A stretch of DNA of 64,000 nt. Origin: Helianthus annuus (taxonomy: Eukaryota > Streptophyta > Magnoliopsida > Asterales > Asteraceae). A program made the position numbers and the translations under genes. Position 1 is the first letter of the stretch; each line of letters begins with the position of its first letter. The stretch is from positions 129,898,695 to 129,962,694 of the forward strand of contig NC_035433.2 of NCBI RefSeq assembly GCF_002127325.2. The letters are read 5' to 3'. Positions 23,006 through 35,017 of this stretch are shown here, piece by piece. The notes beneath the pieces are model-generated. The model ran no database searches. It saw nothing but the letters and a program-made list of their open reading frames with translations, and was not told the DNA's origin.

Positions 23006-25934
23006 AGTCCACCCCCCTTAAAAGGGTTTCGTCCCCGAAACCGAAGTACGGACCAAATAATGTAGGGTGGAGACGTCGCATCTCCTCTTCGGACTCCCAC
23101 ATAGTGTCCGAACCTTTCCTATGCTCCCATTTGATTTTGACTTGATCGATTTGTTTATTTCGTAAGTGTTTGACCTTTCGATCTAAAATCTCCGCCGGTC
23201 TCACCGCATAATTCAGGCTATTATCCACTTCGATATCATCGTAATGGATATAAGCCGTTTCGTCCGCTAGACACTTTCGCAATTGCGACACGTGAAACGT
23301 GCCATGTATTCCATTCAATTCTTCTGGCAACTCCAAGCGATAAGCCACCTTGCCAACCCGTTCGATGATTTTAAATGGCCCAATAAACCTCGGGCTTAGT
23401 TTTCCCCTTTTTTCTAAATCTGATAACACCCTTCCATGGGGAAACCTTTAGCATAACCATATCACCTAGCTGAAACTCAATCGGTCTTCGTCTTTTGTCG
23501 GCATAAGACTTTTGTCTATCTTGGGCCGCTTTCAAATGGGCCCGCACTACCTCGATTTTCTCATTAGTGCTTCGGATCATATCCGTAGGTGCTAGTCCTC
23601 GTGGGCCCACTTCTCCCCAACATACCGGAGTTCGACACTTTCTACCATATAACATCTCATACGGGGCCATCTTAATGCTTGCGTGATAGCTATTGTTATA
23701 TGAAATTTGAAGTAAACCGTTTGTGGATGGTAAGCGGTGCTAATAAACAGCTTGGTCCCCATTTGTTCTTGGAATTCATGCCAAAAATTTGAAGTAAACA
23801 GAGTATCTTGGTCCGACACTATGGATATCGGTATTCCATGGCGTGCTATGATTTCATTGGTATACACCTCCGTCATTTTCTCAGATGTATAAGTCTCACG
23901 TATCGGAATAAAGTGAGCACTTTTCGTCAATCTGTCTACGACTACCCATATAGCATCGAACCCACGGTTAGTTTTGGGCAATTTGGTCAACAAATCCATG
24001 GTGATTTGTTCCCATTTCCAAACTGGGATGTCCAACGGTTGTAACTTACCATATGGCTTCTGGTGCTCCGCTTTGACTTGCAAGCAGGTCAAACACTTCT
24101 CCACATATTTCACAATATCTCTTTTCATCCCGGGCCACCAATAATTTTGTTTTAAATCATTATACATCTTGGTCGCCCCCGGATGGATTGAATACCGGGA
24201 TTTATGAGCTTCATTCAGTAGAAGCGTCTTTACCCCACAAGTATTTGGAACCCATATCCTTCCGGATCGAGTCTTCAACCCGTCATTCCTATCCGACAAA
24301 TCTTTCAACTGGCCGATTATTCTTTCTATCTTCCAATTCTCCTCTTTCACTGCTTCTAATTTTGCTTCTTGAATACGTTCAAGTATACTCGAGGTCACCA
24401 CGAGCTGCATCGACCTTACTCGTATTGGGACATAGTCCGCTTTTCTGCTCAGAGCATCCGCTACCACATTTGCCTTTCCGGGGTGGTAATGTATTTCACA
24501 GTCGAAATCTTTCACTGTTTCTAACCATCGCCGTTGTCGCATATTTAACTCCTTCTGATCGAAGAAGTATTTTAAGCTCTTGTGATCGGTGAATATGGTG
24601 CACTTTACCCCATATAAGTAGTGCCTCCATATTTTTAAGGCAAATACCACCGCAGCCAACTCAAGATCGTGCGTGGGATATTTCTTCTCGTGTATCTTCA
24701 ATTGCCTCGAGGCATAAGCTATAACTTTGCCCCGTTGCATCAAAACACATCCGAGCCCCGATAGTGAAGCATCAGAATAAACTACCAAATTTTCAACCCC
24801 GTCCGGCAATGTCAGTACCGGAGCTTGTATTAACTTCTCTTTTAGCGTTTGAAACGCTCTTTCTTGATCGACACCCCAAACGAATTTTTCTTCCTTCCGG
24901 GTTAGCTTTGTTAGTGGTGACGCAATCTTGGAGAAATCTTGAATGAACCTCCTATAGTATCCCGCGAGCCCCAAAAAGCTTCTAATTTCCGAAGGGTTCT
25001 TCGGGGGATTCCATTTTGATACAGCCTCGATCTTGGACGGATCCACCAATACTCCGTTGGCACTTATGACGTGGCCAAGAAATTGTACCTCTCGTAACCA
25101 AAAGGCACACTTAGAGAATTTCGCATACAGCCTTTCTCGTCTAAGTGTCTCTAACACTTCTTGTAAGTGGTGTGCGTGTTCAGCTTCACTTTTCGAATAC
25201 ACCAAAATATCATCGATAAACACGATGACTGACTTATCCAACATTGGCTTGCAAACCCGGTTCATGAGGTCCATGAAAGCCGCGGGTGCATTTGTTAGCC
25301 CAAATGACATCACGAGGAATTTGTAATGTCCGTATCTCGTGCGGAATGCCGTCTTCGGTACATCTTCTTCTTTGACCTTTAGTTGGTGATACCCAGATCT
25401 AAGGTCAATTTTTGAAAACCAGTTCGCACCTTGTAATTGGTCGAATAAATCATCTATCCTCGGAAGCGGGTATCGGTTCTTTACCGTGAGTTTGTTTAAC
25501 TCCCGGTAATCTATACACATCCTCATGCTTCCGTCCTTCTTTTTCATGAACAGTACCGGTGCGCCCCAAGGAGACACACTCGGCCTTATAAATCCCTTGT
25601 CAAGCAGGTCTTGAATTTGGGACATCAACTCTTGTAATTCCGACGGCGCGAGTCGGTACGGTGCTTTAGCTACGGGTTTTGCGCCCGGAATCAACTCAAT
25701 TCCGAACTCCACCTCCCGCTCGGGCGGCATTCCCGGTAAATCATCCGGAAATACATCTTCAAAGTCACGCACTACGGGTACGTCTCCAATTCTTGGTAAT
25801 TCTTTCTCGGGCTCATTTGCGTATATCATGAATGCCTTGCATCCTCACTTCATAAGCTTGTGAGCTTTCAACATTGAGCACACTATAGGGTTACCTCCTT
25901 TTTCGCCATAAATGGTGACGTGTTTCCCGCTCGG
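23001..25934 (-). pseudogene. gag-pol: E2 gag-pol, second copy: truncated, frameshifted, with an integrase deletion
   Basis: This minus-strand copy is nearly identical to 16235-19245 and covers the protease end, RT (FIDD), RNase H, integrase and tail. It carries at least four defects. The 5' half (gag and protease core) is missing: homology ends at about 25934. A TGA at about 25845-25847 stands where the first copy has CGA. About 100 bp of integrase, including the glutamate of the DDE triad, is replaced by a short filler near 23704-23718. One extra T in a T-run at about 23405-23411 shifts the frame before the tail. It is clearly dead. Confidence 0.92.
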
Positions 25935-26395
25935 AAATACATCTGACTTGAATTCCAGATAAAACACCATGACTTGAATCATAGTCAATGTCTCCAGATG
26001 TTTAAAACACCACGCCATGAACAATGTCTCCAGATAAAACACCATAACTTGAATCATAGTCATAGTGTTTTAAAATCTGGGAATGTTTTGTATTGATGTC
26101 CAGATAAAACACCATGACTTGAATCATAGTCATGGTGTTTTACCATGACTTGAATCATAGTCATGGTGTTTTAAAATCTGGGAATGTTTTGTATTGAATC
26201 ATAGTCATGTTTTGTATTGAATAATGTCTCCAGATAAAACACTATGATTCAAGTCATGGTGTTTTCTGGATTCCAGATAAAACACCATGACTTGAATCAT
26301 AGTCAATTTATCCAGATGTTTTAAAACACCACGCCATGAATCTGTTTACAGTTCTTCTAAACGTAAAACACCACGCCTTGAATCTTATATAAAAC
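25935..26395. repeat. Hairpin array with repeated direct and inverted ACACCATGACT motif
   Basis: About 460 bp are built from CCAGATAAAACACCATGACT, TGAATCATAGTC and AATCTGGGAATG-type blocks in both orientations. The cleanest hairpin is AAAACACCATGACT (26106-26119), an 8-base loop TGAATCAT, then the exact inverse AGTCATGGTGTTTT (26128-26141). A second copy follows at 26142-26170. No protein motif is present. It joins the truncated E2 directly. Confidence 0.85.
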
Positions 26396-26665
26396 ACAGA
26401 GGCTTCCGATTTAGATATTGATTATTAATTCCGATTTTTAAGGAAAAAGGAGTGAATGTAGGTGTTTTTGGTTGTGTAGGATACGGTTACCATATTTGAA
26501 ACATTGAAAAATACACTATTGCCCTTCAATTTTACATAAGGTCTCTCTAATTAAAACACAATTTACATTTTTATACCCTATTGATCTCAACCATTAGATC
26601 AAATATCCAATGGTTTAAAACACTTCTTACCCTTCTTACATTTTAGACACTTTTTACCATATCCC

Positions 26666-26667
<2 letters not shown>
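26396..26667. mobile_element. Right end of a diverged family-E element
   Basis: The sequence from about 26575 (CCCTATTGATCTCAACCATTAGATCAA) to 26667 follows the right end of the intact family-E element at 29877-29960 with more divergence. It stops at a (TA)n tract like the other members. The hairpin array to its left may be its body. The left end was lost at the E2 junction. Confidence 0.6.

Positions 26668-26696
<29 letters not shown>
26668..26696. repeat. (TA)n tract
   Basis: A pure TA run marking the border between the 26396-26667 remnant and element A1. Confidence 0.95.
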
Positions 26697-26699
<3 letters not shown>

Positions 26700-27123
26700 G
26701 AGGGTTATCTTGAGAACGTTAAATATTGCGAGAACCATGAGAACGGATAAAAAAACCAACCAAAACCAATTTTTTTAATACAAACCTCATTGTAATTAAA
26801 ATACAACGTCAAAAAAAGAATTTACAACATCAAATAATTCATTTCTCCTCACAATATCACTTTAATTAAAATTTTTACACACGTGTAAATATAACAAATT
26901 TACACATGCGTAAATGGCAAACTTACACATGTGTAAATTTTCTTTATTTACGAATACACGTAAATTTAAACGTATAAATGAAATTTATAACATTGTATTT
27001 AAATAATAATGATAAGTGTAAAAAGAAATTTTGAATTTGAATTGTTTTTGACAAAGTTCTCGCGGTTTTTTCATTCGTTCTCATGGTTCTCACGATATTT
27101 AGCGTTCTCATTTAAACCCTCCC
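26697..27123. mobile_element. TA-flanked inverted-repeat element A1
   Basis: 427 bp with about 50-bp imperfect terminal inverted repeats. The left end AGGGAGGGTTATCTTGAGAA corresponds to the inverse of the right end TTCTCATTTAAACCCTCCCT, and both sides continue with matching GAACCATGAGAACG. The body contains palindromic TTACACATGTGTAA words (about 26872-26940). There is no ORF. It is non-autonomous. Confidence 0.85.

Positions 27124-27740
<617 letters not shown>

Positions 27741-27822
<82 letters not shown>
27741..27822. repeat. (TA)n tract
   Basis: About 82 bp of pure TA between elements B and A2. Confidence 0.97.
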
Positions 27823-27825
<3 letters not shown>

Positions 27826-28204
27826 GAGGGTTATTTTGAGAACGTTAAATATTGCGAGAATCGTGAGAACGAATGAAAAAACAAATCAAAAAAAATTTAC
27901 AACATCAAATAAGAATTAATTTGATGTTACTAGATCAAAAAATACAACATCAAATAATTCATTTCTCGTCTCAAAATCAATGTTACTAGATTTTTTACGC
28001 ATGTGTAAATATAACAAATTTACACATGTGTAAATTTTCTTTATTTACGAATTCACGTAAATTTAAACGTGTAAATTTAATTTATAACATTGTATTCGAA
28101 CAATAATGATAAATGTAAAAGAAATTTTGAATTTGAATTGTTTTTGACCAAGTTCTTTTCATTTGTTCTCACGATATTTAGCGTTATCATTTAAACCCAT
28201 CCCC
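27823..28204. mobile_element. TA-flanked inverted-repeat element A2 (same family as A1)
   Basis: 382 bp, ends GGGGAGGGTTATTTTGAGAA and its inverse-type end CATTTAAACCCATCCCC. It carries the same TTACACATGTGTAA words as A1 and similar flanking text (AACATTGTATT, AAGAAATTTTGAATTTGAAT). It is an independent insertion of the A family. Confidence 0.85.
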
Positions 28205-28224
28205 TATATATATATATATATATG
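28205..28224. repeat. (TA)n tract
   Basis: Short TA run (about 20 bp) between elements A2 and C. Confidence 0.9.
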
Positions 28225-28727
28225 TATAGTTAAAGGGTACTGTACAAATTCCCTTATCGTACATTACGTACGCTACAATCTCAGCCGTCAGATCATCTTC
28301 CCGCAATGAAAATCGCATGTTTTTTTTGTAATATTTTCGCATGTGATAAATTTGATGAAATAGCAGGTGTTTTTTTGTAACAATTTCGCATGTGATAATT
28401 TTGATGAAATAGAAGGTTGGTTTTTTGTAACAATTTCACATGTGGTAATTCAATTTCGCATGTAATAATTTTGATGAAATAGCAGGTTGTTTTTTTTAAC
28501 AATTTCGCATGTGGTAATTCAATTTCGCATGTGATAATTTTGATGAAATAGCATGTTGGTTTTTGTAACAATTTCGCATGTGGTAATTTTGAAGAAATCG
28601 CATGTTAAAAAACCAACATGCGAAATTGTTACAAAAAAACATGCGATTTTCAATGCGGGAAGATGATCTGACGGCTGAGATTGTAGCGTACGTAATGTAC
28701 GATAAGCGCATTTGTACGTTAACCAGC

Positions 28728-28730
<3 letters not shown>
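28225..28730. mobile_element. TA-flanked foldback element C, related to the MULE by its ends
   Basis: About 505 bp with long inverted ends (about 90 bp): CCCTTATCGTACATTACGTA then ATCTCAGCCGTCAGATC on the left, and the inverse at 28640-28710. The ends resemble the MULE ends at 30018-30061 and 41583-41620. The body is a direct-repeat array of TTTCGCATGTGATAATTT plus GATGAAATAGCAGG, about five degenerate copies. There is no ORF. Confidence 0.88.

Positions 28731-28776
<46 letters not shown>
28731..28776. repeat. (TA)n tract
   Basis: About 46 bp of pure TA between elements C and D. Confidence 0.95.
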
Positions 28777-28779
<3 letters not shown>

Positions 28780-29226
28780 GGAGGTTCTTTTGAGAAGAAA
28801 AATTAATTAAAAGAAAAAGAACAAAGGGTAAAATTGTAAAACATCGAATACTTTTTCCATCTTATTTATTATTATCTTTGACTAATTAATTAGTCATAAA
28901 AACTATCATCCTCCACAATAAAAATTTTTGCCTACACACATCAAAATGTATTCTACACATTTCGAAATTTATCCTACACATCTCATAACTTATCCTACAT
29001 TCTAAATTATTATTTTTTTAAATATATATTTTTTTGAAAAGAAGTTACAAATTTAATGTTTAATTAAAAAGGAAGACTACTAATTAATGATCTATTTAAA
29101 TTTACTAATATACCCTTACAATAATATTAAATACAAATATTAAATGAACCAAAATAAAGTATTCTTATTGATTAAAAATTCTTCTTTCTTCTTCTTACAA
29201 AAAATTTCTTCTTATTTGAACTCTTC

Positions 29227-29231
<5 letters not shown>
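28777..29231. mobile_element. TA-flanked element D
   Basis: About 455 bp between two TA tracts. The inverted ends are weak: GGGGGAGGTTCTTTTGAGAA on the left against the inverse of TTCTTATTTGAACTCTTCAC on the right. The body has repeated CCTACACAT words (about 28931-29000). There is no ORF. The assignment rests mainly on its position between TA tracts. Confidence 0.6.

Positions 29232-29308
<77 letters not shown>
29232..29308. repeat. (TA)n tract
   Basis: About 77 bp of pure TA between elements D and E. Confidence 0.97.
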
Positions 29309-29313
<5 letters not shown>

Positions 29314-29971
29314 AGGTTATTGTAAAAAGGACCAAAAGTGTGAGAAAAGTAAGAAAGAATCTCAGCCATTAGATCTAAATTAATTGAAAAGGGTAAACAA
29401 GTAATTTTATCATTAATTCAATTAATTAAAAACTTCCCATAACCGCCACCTTAATTATAGGAAGTATATAACACCATTCAGCAAGTATATAACACCATTC
29501 AGCATTCAGCAAGTATATAACACCATTCAGTAAGTATATATAACACCATTCAGCAAGTATATAACACCATTTAGTAAGTATATAAACCATTCAGCAAGTA
29601 TATAACACCATTCATTGACTAAACATCTGATCAAAACATTTTTTTTTCTCTATATAAGTATAGCAATATGGTACTCATATTAAAGATAAAAAAACGCTCA
29701 TTCATATGGTGTAATTTTTTAAAAAAAAAAGTTATGTATAAAAAGTTATTGTCGTTTAAAAAAGACGGAGGGAAGTTACATGTGCATTACCTAATTTCTA
29801 GTGGGTTTAAAAGACTATATTGCCCCTAGATATTTCAAATCAGTCCAAATTAATGAAAATATTTTACAATTTGGTCCCTATTGATCTCAACCATTAGATC
29901 AAAAGATCTAATGGCTGAGATACTTTCTTACCCTTCCCACACTTTAGGCCTGTTTTACAGGATCCTCTAGC
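29309..29971. mobile_element. TA-flanked inverted-repeat element E (intact member)
   Basis: About 660 bp. The inverted ends share GTAAGAAAG..ATCTCAGCCATTAGATC (left core 29359-29375; right core inverse 29905-29921). The body has seven or so repeats of AAGTATATAACACCATTCAG (29461-29615). The right part equals 1-278 of this window. There is no ORF. Confidence 0.88.
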
Positions 29972-29995
29972 TATATATATATATATACATATATA
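29972..29995. repeat. (TA)n tract
   Basis: Short, slightly impure TA run between element E and the left end of the MULE. Confidence 0.9.
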
Positions 29996-30095
29996 AGAGA
30001 AAGTATAATGTACAAAAGCCCTAATCATACTTCACGTACGCAACTATCCTGACCATCAGATCTTTGTGATTAAAGCGTGATTAATTTTAAACAAT
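29996..30095. repeat. Left terminal inverted repeat of the MULE
   Basis: About 100 bp; see the pairing with 41555-41662. It contains GCGTGATTA, the motif dispersed through the element, at about 30078-30086. Confidence 0.85.
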
Positions 30096-30325
30096 TAACG
30101 CGTCGCAGCGATTAAGATTTTTCATTAAGGGCAAATTAGACATTTTTCGTTCTTGAACCAGGGTAATTCAGACATTTACTAACATCAAGGAAATTATGCG
30201 AGTTCGTTATCTCCTGCATTCCGGTAATTACGATTCGTATCAGTTTCAAATAATTTCCGTTTTTCAAATTATCAAATTAGCGGTTATTTGTGGGCGATTA
30301 GGGTTTCCATCACTTATTGTTTGTA

Positions 30326-33300
30326 ATGGATCCACAGAGTAGTAATGCTCGAAACATAGATGATATTGAATTTGAAGATGCTGAGGTCAATGCCGGTCAT
30401 GATGCTGCAGAGCAATATAAGAATCCGACATCAGACAACCACGTTCTATTAGACGATCAGACCAGTAAGTTGTCAATTAAATGGTTTCAATTTACCAGAA
30501 TTCAACCAAATTATTATTGTATGATGTGTTGTTTTTGCTCGTGCATCATTCTTTGATTATTAGTTTTTTTGAAATGTAATATAATCACGCATGTTTATAA
30601 GCTATGTATTGAAGAAGACCTGTGTAATTTCACTAACCATGCGTTATTATTATGTAGTATACATTACTAGATGCTTTTTTTCCTTCCTGCGGTATTATTT
30701 TTGATGCGTTATTATTTTTTATGCAACTTGCGTGATTTGTTCTTTCCCTGTGTGTCTTTGGTTAGAGGTCATGTTTATAATTTTTTTTGTCATTTTTAAA
30801 ATGTGTAGATGAAAGATTGTATATTCTGGAGGTAGCTTCATCATGTGTTCCTGTTATCGGAATGGAATTCTCTTCCATAGAGCAAGCATATGTTTTTTAT
30901 CAGACATATGCCAAGAAGGCAGGGTTCTCTGCTCGAAAAGGAGGTGAACATCATGTTGGTGGTATTATCAAGACTAAATACTTTTTGTGTTCAAAGGAGG
31001 GGCATAAACCACAGGAATTTGATGATCCTTATTCGAAGTTGTCTAAGCAATATAAACGTAGGAACATACCGACTATTCGAACCGGCTGTAAAGCTCAAAT
31101 TAAGCTTTGTTCGACGGATGGGGTGTTGTATAAGGTTGATAAGTTTGTTCAGTCGCATAATCATTCATTCGTGTGCCCCAAAGATATGCATTTATTACCA
31201 GCTTATAGACATCTTTCCGAAACACAAGAAGAGATGATATGGGAGCTTGGTACATTGAATCTTGGGCCAGTGAAAGCCTTCAATATAATGTGACAAATAT
31301 ACGAAGGTTTTGAAAATGTTGGCGCAACTAAAGACGATTGCAAGAATTTTAGAGCTGGGATATATAGCTATATCGGAGAGTATGATGCAGATATGGTTAT
31401 CAATAGGTTGACCGATAAAAAACAGTTTATGGTTGATTATTCATTCGTTCATTCAGTCGATGAAAACAAACGATTAACTGGTCTGTTCTGGGCCGATGGT
31501 TTGTGCAAACGTGACTATGCTGAGTTTGGAGATGTCATATCATTTGATGCTACATTTAAAACCAACAAGTTAGTCCTCACTTCAATGTTGTTCCTGTTAT
31601 TTTATTTTTTGTATAATCTTCTTGTTTTTTATTCATTTTTTAATCCATATTTTGAAGGTATAAAATGGTTTTTGTACCTTTCACTGGTATTGATAACCAC
31701 TATCGGAATGTGAAGCTTGGAGCCGGTTTGCTAGCATCCGAAAGCATTGAATCATACAAGTGGCTTTTACAATCATTTTTCGACTCATTTGGTAAGCAGC
31801 CGAAGGTGGTCGTCACTGATCAGGATCCCGTGATGAAACAAGCTATCGAAGCAGTGTTCGATAAGAGTAGGCACAGATTATGTATGTGGCACATAATGAA
31901 GAAACTTGCTGATAAGGTTAGGCTCAACTACAACCTGCGTGATTATTATTACAACCTGCGTAATAACTATATTGATTTCTGATTTTTATTTGCCTGTAGT
32001 ACAAAAAAAGTTCATCATGCGTTATTATTTCCTACATTCATTTTTTTACTTGCCCTTGTTCAATAAGTTCCAATTCTTTGTTTTAATAGGTGGGACATAA
32101 GTTGTGTAACAACGAAGAGATCAAGAGACGTATGTGTGACATTGTATGGACTGATTCGATTGCGCCAGAAACGTTTGAGAGAGAATGGAAGCTGATAATG
32201 ATTGAATTTGGTCTAACCGAGAATAAATGGATTGATGATATGTTTGGCATGAGATCTTCGTGGATTCCAGCTTTCTATCGTTATGAGCCTATGTCTGGGC
32301 TTATGCGAACCCCCTCCAGATCAGAGAGCGAAAACCATTTTTTCTGTCAAGTGGCGAATTCTCAACTTACCCTTGTTGAGTTCTTTAACCATTTTGATGG
32401 TGCAATGGACGTGCAAAGATTCAACCATCGGAAGAATGACCATATATCTAGAAATACAACCCCAGATAACTTTTCTGAATCTACTTTAGAGGATGATGCT
32501 ATGAAAATTTACACCAGGTCAATTTTTGCTGATCAACAGTCAGAGTTACAAGGAACACTGTCCGAGTGCCTTCCTATGGAGACTAAAATTGAGGAACCAT
32601 TTTTGAAGATAAGTATGAAGGATTGGAAAGCCCACGGCAACGGTTTACTAGAGGTAACACTATTTAGAACAGCTAACATGCGTTATTACATAACAACGTG
32701 CCTTTTTTATTTGATTTTTAATTTTCAATTGTTTTTGTTTAGGTTTGTTTCAAGAAGGGGGAGGATGTAATTGCATCATGCAGATGTCGCAGGTTTGAAC
32801 AATATGGATTGTTGTGCAAACATATATATTTTGTGTTCAAGATGTTCAAAGTGAAAGAAATTCCCAACAAGTACATTATGAGAAGATGGACCAAAGACGT
32901 GGTACCGAATGATCTAAATAATACATTTGATTTAAGTGTTGATGATAATGATGCACATAAAAAGGCCAAAGAGGTTGCGTATGAGATTATGCAGACCGGA
33001 GAGTATCTTATTGGTAACTTGATGAAAGATTTCGATCATCTACTTATAGTCAGGGATCGGATGAGGGAGATGAAAGAAATGGTTGATGAACTTCGCATAA
33101 CCAAGCCCATCGACCCTAAGTTTGATAGATATTCAAGGTTAATCGGTTACGAGAAACCGAACACTGATGCTCCTCCTACAGTCCGTGTGCCAATCGGTAT
33201 TAGAAACAAAGGGCGCGGTTCACATAAGCGGATTAAATCAAAAAAGGAGAAAATTATTAGTCTAAAAGGCAAGAGAAGTCGGACATGCAGTGTTTGCAAT

Positions 33301-33525
33301 ATCAAAGGTCATGATATTCGAACTTGCGAGGTTTTAAAGGGTAAAGCTAGTGCTGCCGATAAGAATGCCAATAAGAAGGGGAGGAAAAGAAGAGCAATTC
33401 AGTTAGAGAATGATTCTGGTTTACTTGACGAAGAGGACGAGGAGGTAGAAACTGGTGAGGAAGAGGAGGAGTATGAGGAGGTTAACGAAGCAGATGATAG
33501 TGATTCTGAATGGGAAGACGAGTAA
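30326..33525 (+). pseudogene. FAR1/MULE-type transposase gene, five exons, one in-frame TGA
   Basis: Proposed exons are 30326-30464, 30809-31568, 31658-31916, 32090-32653 and 32743-33525, all with GT-AG borders and compatible phases, giving 834 codons. Exon 2 opens the FAR1 DNA-binding domain (MEFSSIEQAYVFYQTYA, about residue 64 on). The catalytic core has D near 294 (FDATFKTNK) and D near 352 (VVVTDQD), and the acidic SESEN segment near 465. A SWIM zinc finger (CRC then CKH, about 587-601) and a zinc knuckle (CSVCNIKGHDIRTC, about 756-769) follow, then an acidic tail. It would bind the terminal repeats and cut and join DNA in the nucleus. A TGA at 31291-31293 interrupts exon 2 in frame at a place where FAR1 relatives usually have a coding residue; CGA to TGA by deamination is likely. 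The first exon is the least certain. Confidence 0.85.
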
Positions 33526-34085
33526 TTTTTGAACCATAATTGCATTCATTTAAACATTCCATATTTCATGATTTTATTAAGACACAACTTTATGAAATCT
33601 GTGACATTCACAACATTTTACCATGATATGGGTGATTAAATATCTCATTTGATTCTTTTTTACCCCTTTTCGATATGCAGATGCGTGATTAATCATAACT
33701 ATACAGGACTATCTGAAATGGAGATCTCAAATGACCATTAGACCCCTCTCTAACATATTTGCATAACCTGTCTTAACCTTTGTTCACAACGATCTCCACC
33801 CAAAACATACCCAAACACAGATTTTCATCATCATAACTAGCGTCATAAAAAAAGACACATACGTAATAATAATTAACATGCATTTTTCATATTAATAATG
33901 CTAAAACAACATTCATAGATGCCTCAAAAAGGTCTGAAAGCATGTTATAATTAAGCCCTGGATGATTTCCCTAAATATACCCACATATGAGTTTAATACA
34001 CCAAAAACCACCATAGTTCAAAATACCAACAACATTAGGACATCCCAAAAATCAACAAAAAAAGTGGATTAATCAGCCATACCAC
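33526..34085. other. Spacer in the MULE
   Basis: 560 bp, AT-rich, without a gene. It holds one GCGTGATTA motif at about 33682. It is probably the 3' region shared by the convergent transposase gene and the small minus-strand ORF. Confidence 0.5.
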
Positions 34086-34412
34086 TTAGTTCGGTGTGAA
34101 TATCTTCCCAAGCTCCTTCTCAGTCGTCTCCATCTTCTCTTTAATCGTCTCCACTGCATCTTTCAGATATGAGTAAACCAAGTTATCTGCAGATGACTGA
34201 TCCTTCATCCTCTCTATGCCATTGTCCCTCAATGAAGATTTTGGTTCTTCTAGGAGTTTCCCCCAGACTTCCTGGGTCTTCTTTTGCTGTTCTAAGATCC
34301 TCCCCTGCACATCCAGAATACTGTTAGAAGAGTTAACACTAGAAGCAAGCTTTGTCAACCTACGGGTTGACAGGAGCTCCTTGATTGCTTCGCTTGAGGG
34401 ATCGGTAGACAT
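34086..34412 (-). CDS. Small coiled-coil ORF inside the MULE, function unknown
   Basis: An intact 108-residue frame with a good plant start context (AACAACAATGTC) and no introns needed. The protein is highly charged and helical: LDVQGRILEQQKKTQEVWGKL and DAVETIKEKMETTEKELGK look like two coiled-coil stretches. There are no cysteines, membrane segment or recognised domain. It is divergent from the broken ORF at 35018 and convergent with the transposase gene, and lies just left of the densest cluster of the element's repeated motif. It might be an accessory protein of the transposon or a captured fragment. I do not recognise the family. Confidence 0.5.
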   Translation of the reverse strand: MSTDPSSEAIKELLSTRRLTKLASSVNSSNSILDVQGRILEQQKKTQEVWGKLLEEPKSSLRDNGIERMKDQSSADNLVYSYLKDAVETIKEKMETTEKELGKIFTPN

Positions 34413-34675
34413 TGTTGTTTTCTTTGAAGAGAGGTGTTATTTTTTTGCATAAATCTAATAGGGGGGAATGATATATGTATATAGATTGTGAATTAATATG
34501 GTAGTTGAGAGAGATTTGGTAAGTAAAATTAGATATCTTACATAATGACTAGTCATATCGATTTAAGAGTCTATGTGTAGGTTTCATTATTATTAGGAAT
34601 AATTATATTTTATATCAACTTGTATCCTGAATATTGTTTAATATTTTTAACAAATCTCAGTAGCTTACATAATGC

Positions 34676-34870
34676 ACCGTGATTAAACACATGCGTGATT
34701 ATTTAGTACATGCGTGATTATTTCAGTGATAAGTTGATACGTGCGTCATTTTTAATAATGCTTATATCCATGCGTGATAAGTTGTTACATGCGTCATTTT
34801 TAATACATGCGTGATTTGTTATAATAGCGTGATAATTTGTAAATGTGTGATTTTTGTTACATAATATCTG
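34676..34870 (+). repeat. Cluster of GCGTGATTA-type motifs (MULE)
   Basis: About eight copies in 200 bp, all in the plus orientation: ATGCGTGATTATTT (twice), TGCGTCATTTTTAAT (twice), ATGCGTGATAAG, ATGCGTGATTTG, AGCGTGATAATTTG and a weak CCGTGATTAA. The cluster lies between the two divergent small ORFs. Confidence 0.9.
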
Positions 34871-35017
34871 TACTGGACCAAGAAAACTCTAAAAAAAAAA
34901 AACAGCTAGGATGATTCCTGAACCATACAGTTGTCATGGTTAATAATTTTAGTTGTCCTCTTGTTTGCTATTTCCTTTTATATATCATTGGAAGACCATT
35001 CAAATATTATCTTAAAG

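Larger units (their letters stand above)
279..25934 (-). mobile_element. E2: Ty3/Gypsy LTR retrotransposon, LTR-internal-LTR-partial internal arrangement
   Basis: E2 reads on the minus strand. It consists of a left LTR (279-557 plus 14486-16234, split by E1), a complete internal region (16235-20977), a second LTR (20978-23005) and a second, truncated internal region (23006-25934). Both LTRs add up to 2028 bp, begin TGTAACACC and end GGTGTTACA. I noticed about eleven differences between them by eye. The expected third LTR is absent: the second internal copy stops abruptly inside the protease region and is followed by unrelated repeats. Unequal recombination between LTRs of related elements, followed by a deletion, would give this layout. 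The chromovirus-like pol suggests the Tekay/Del side of Ty3/Gypsy, but I did not assign a lineage. Confidence 0.85.

Noticed and set aside
26396..26667. Idea that this is the displaced right end of the element at 1-278
   Set aside because: It repeats the segment already present at 239-272 and is much more diverged than the match between 1-278 and 29641-29928, so it is a separate element.
34931..35017. Hydrophobic leader ahead of the small plus-strand ORF as a signal peptide
   Set aside because: The ATG at 35018 starts the protein-like part; the hydrophobic stretch is AT-rich intergenic text and may be chance.
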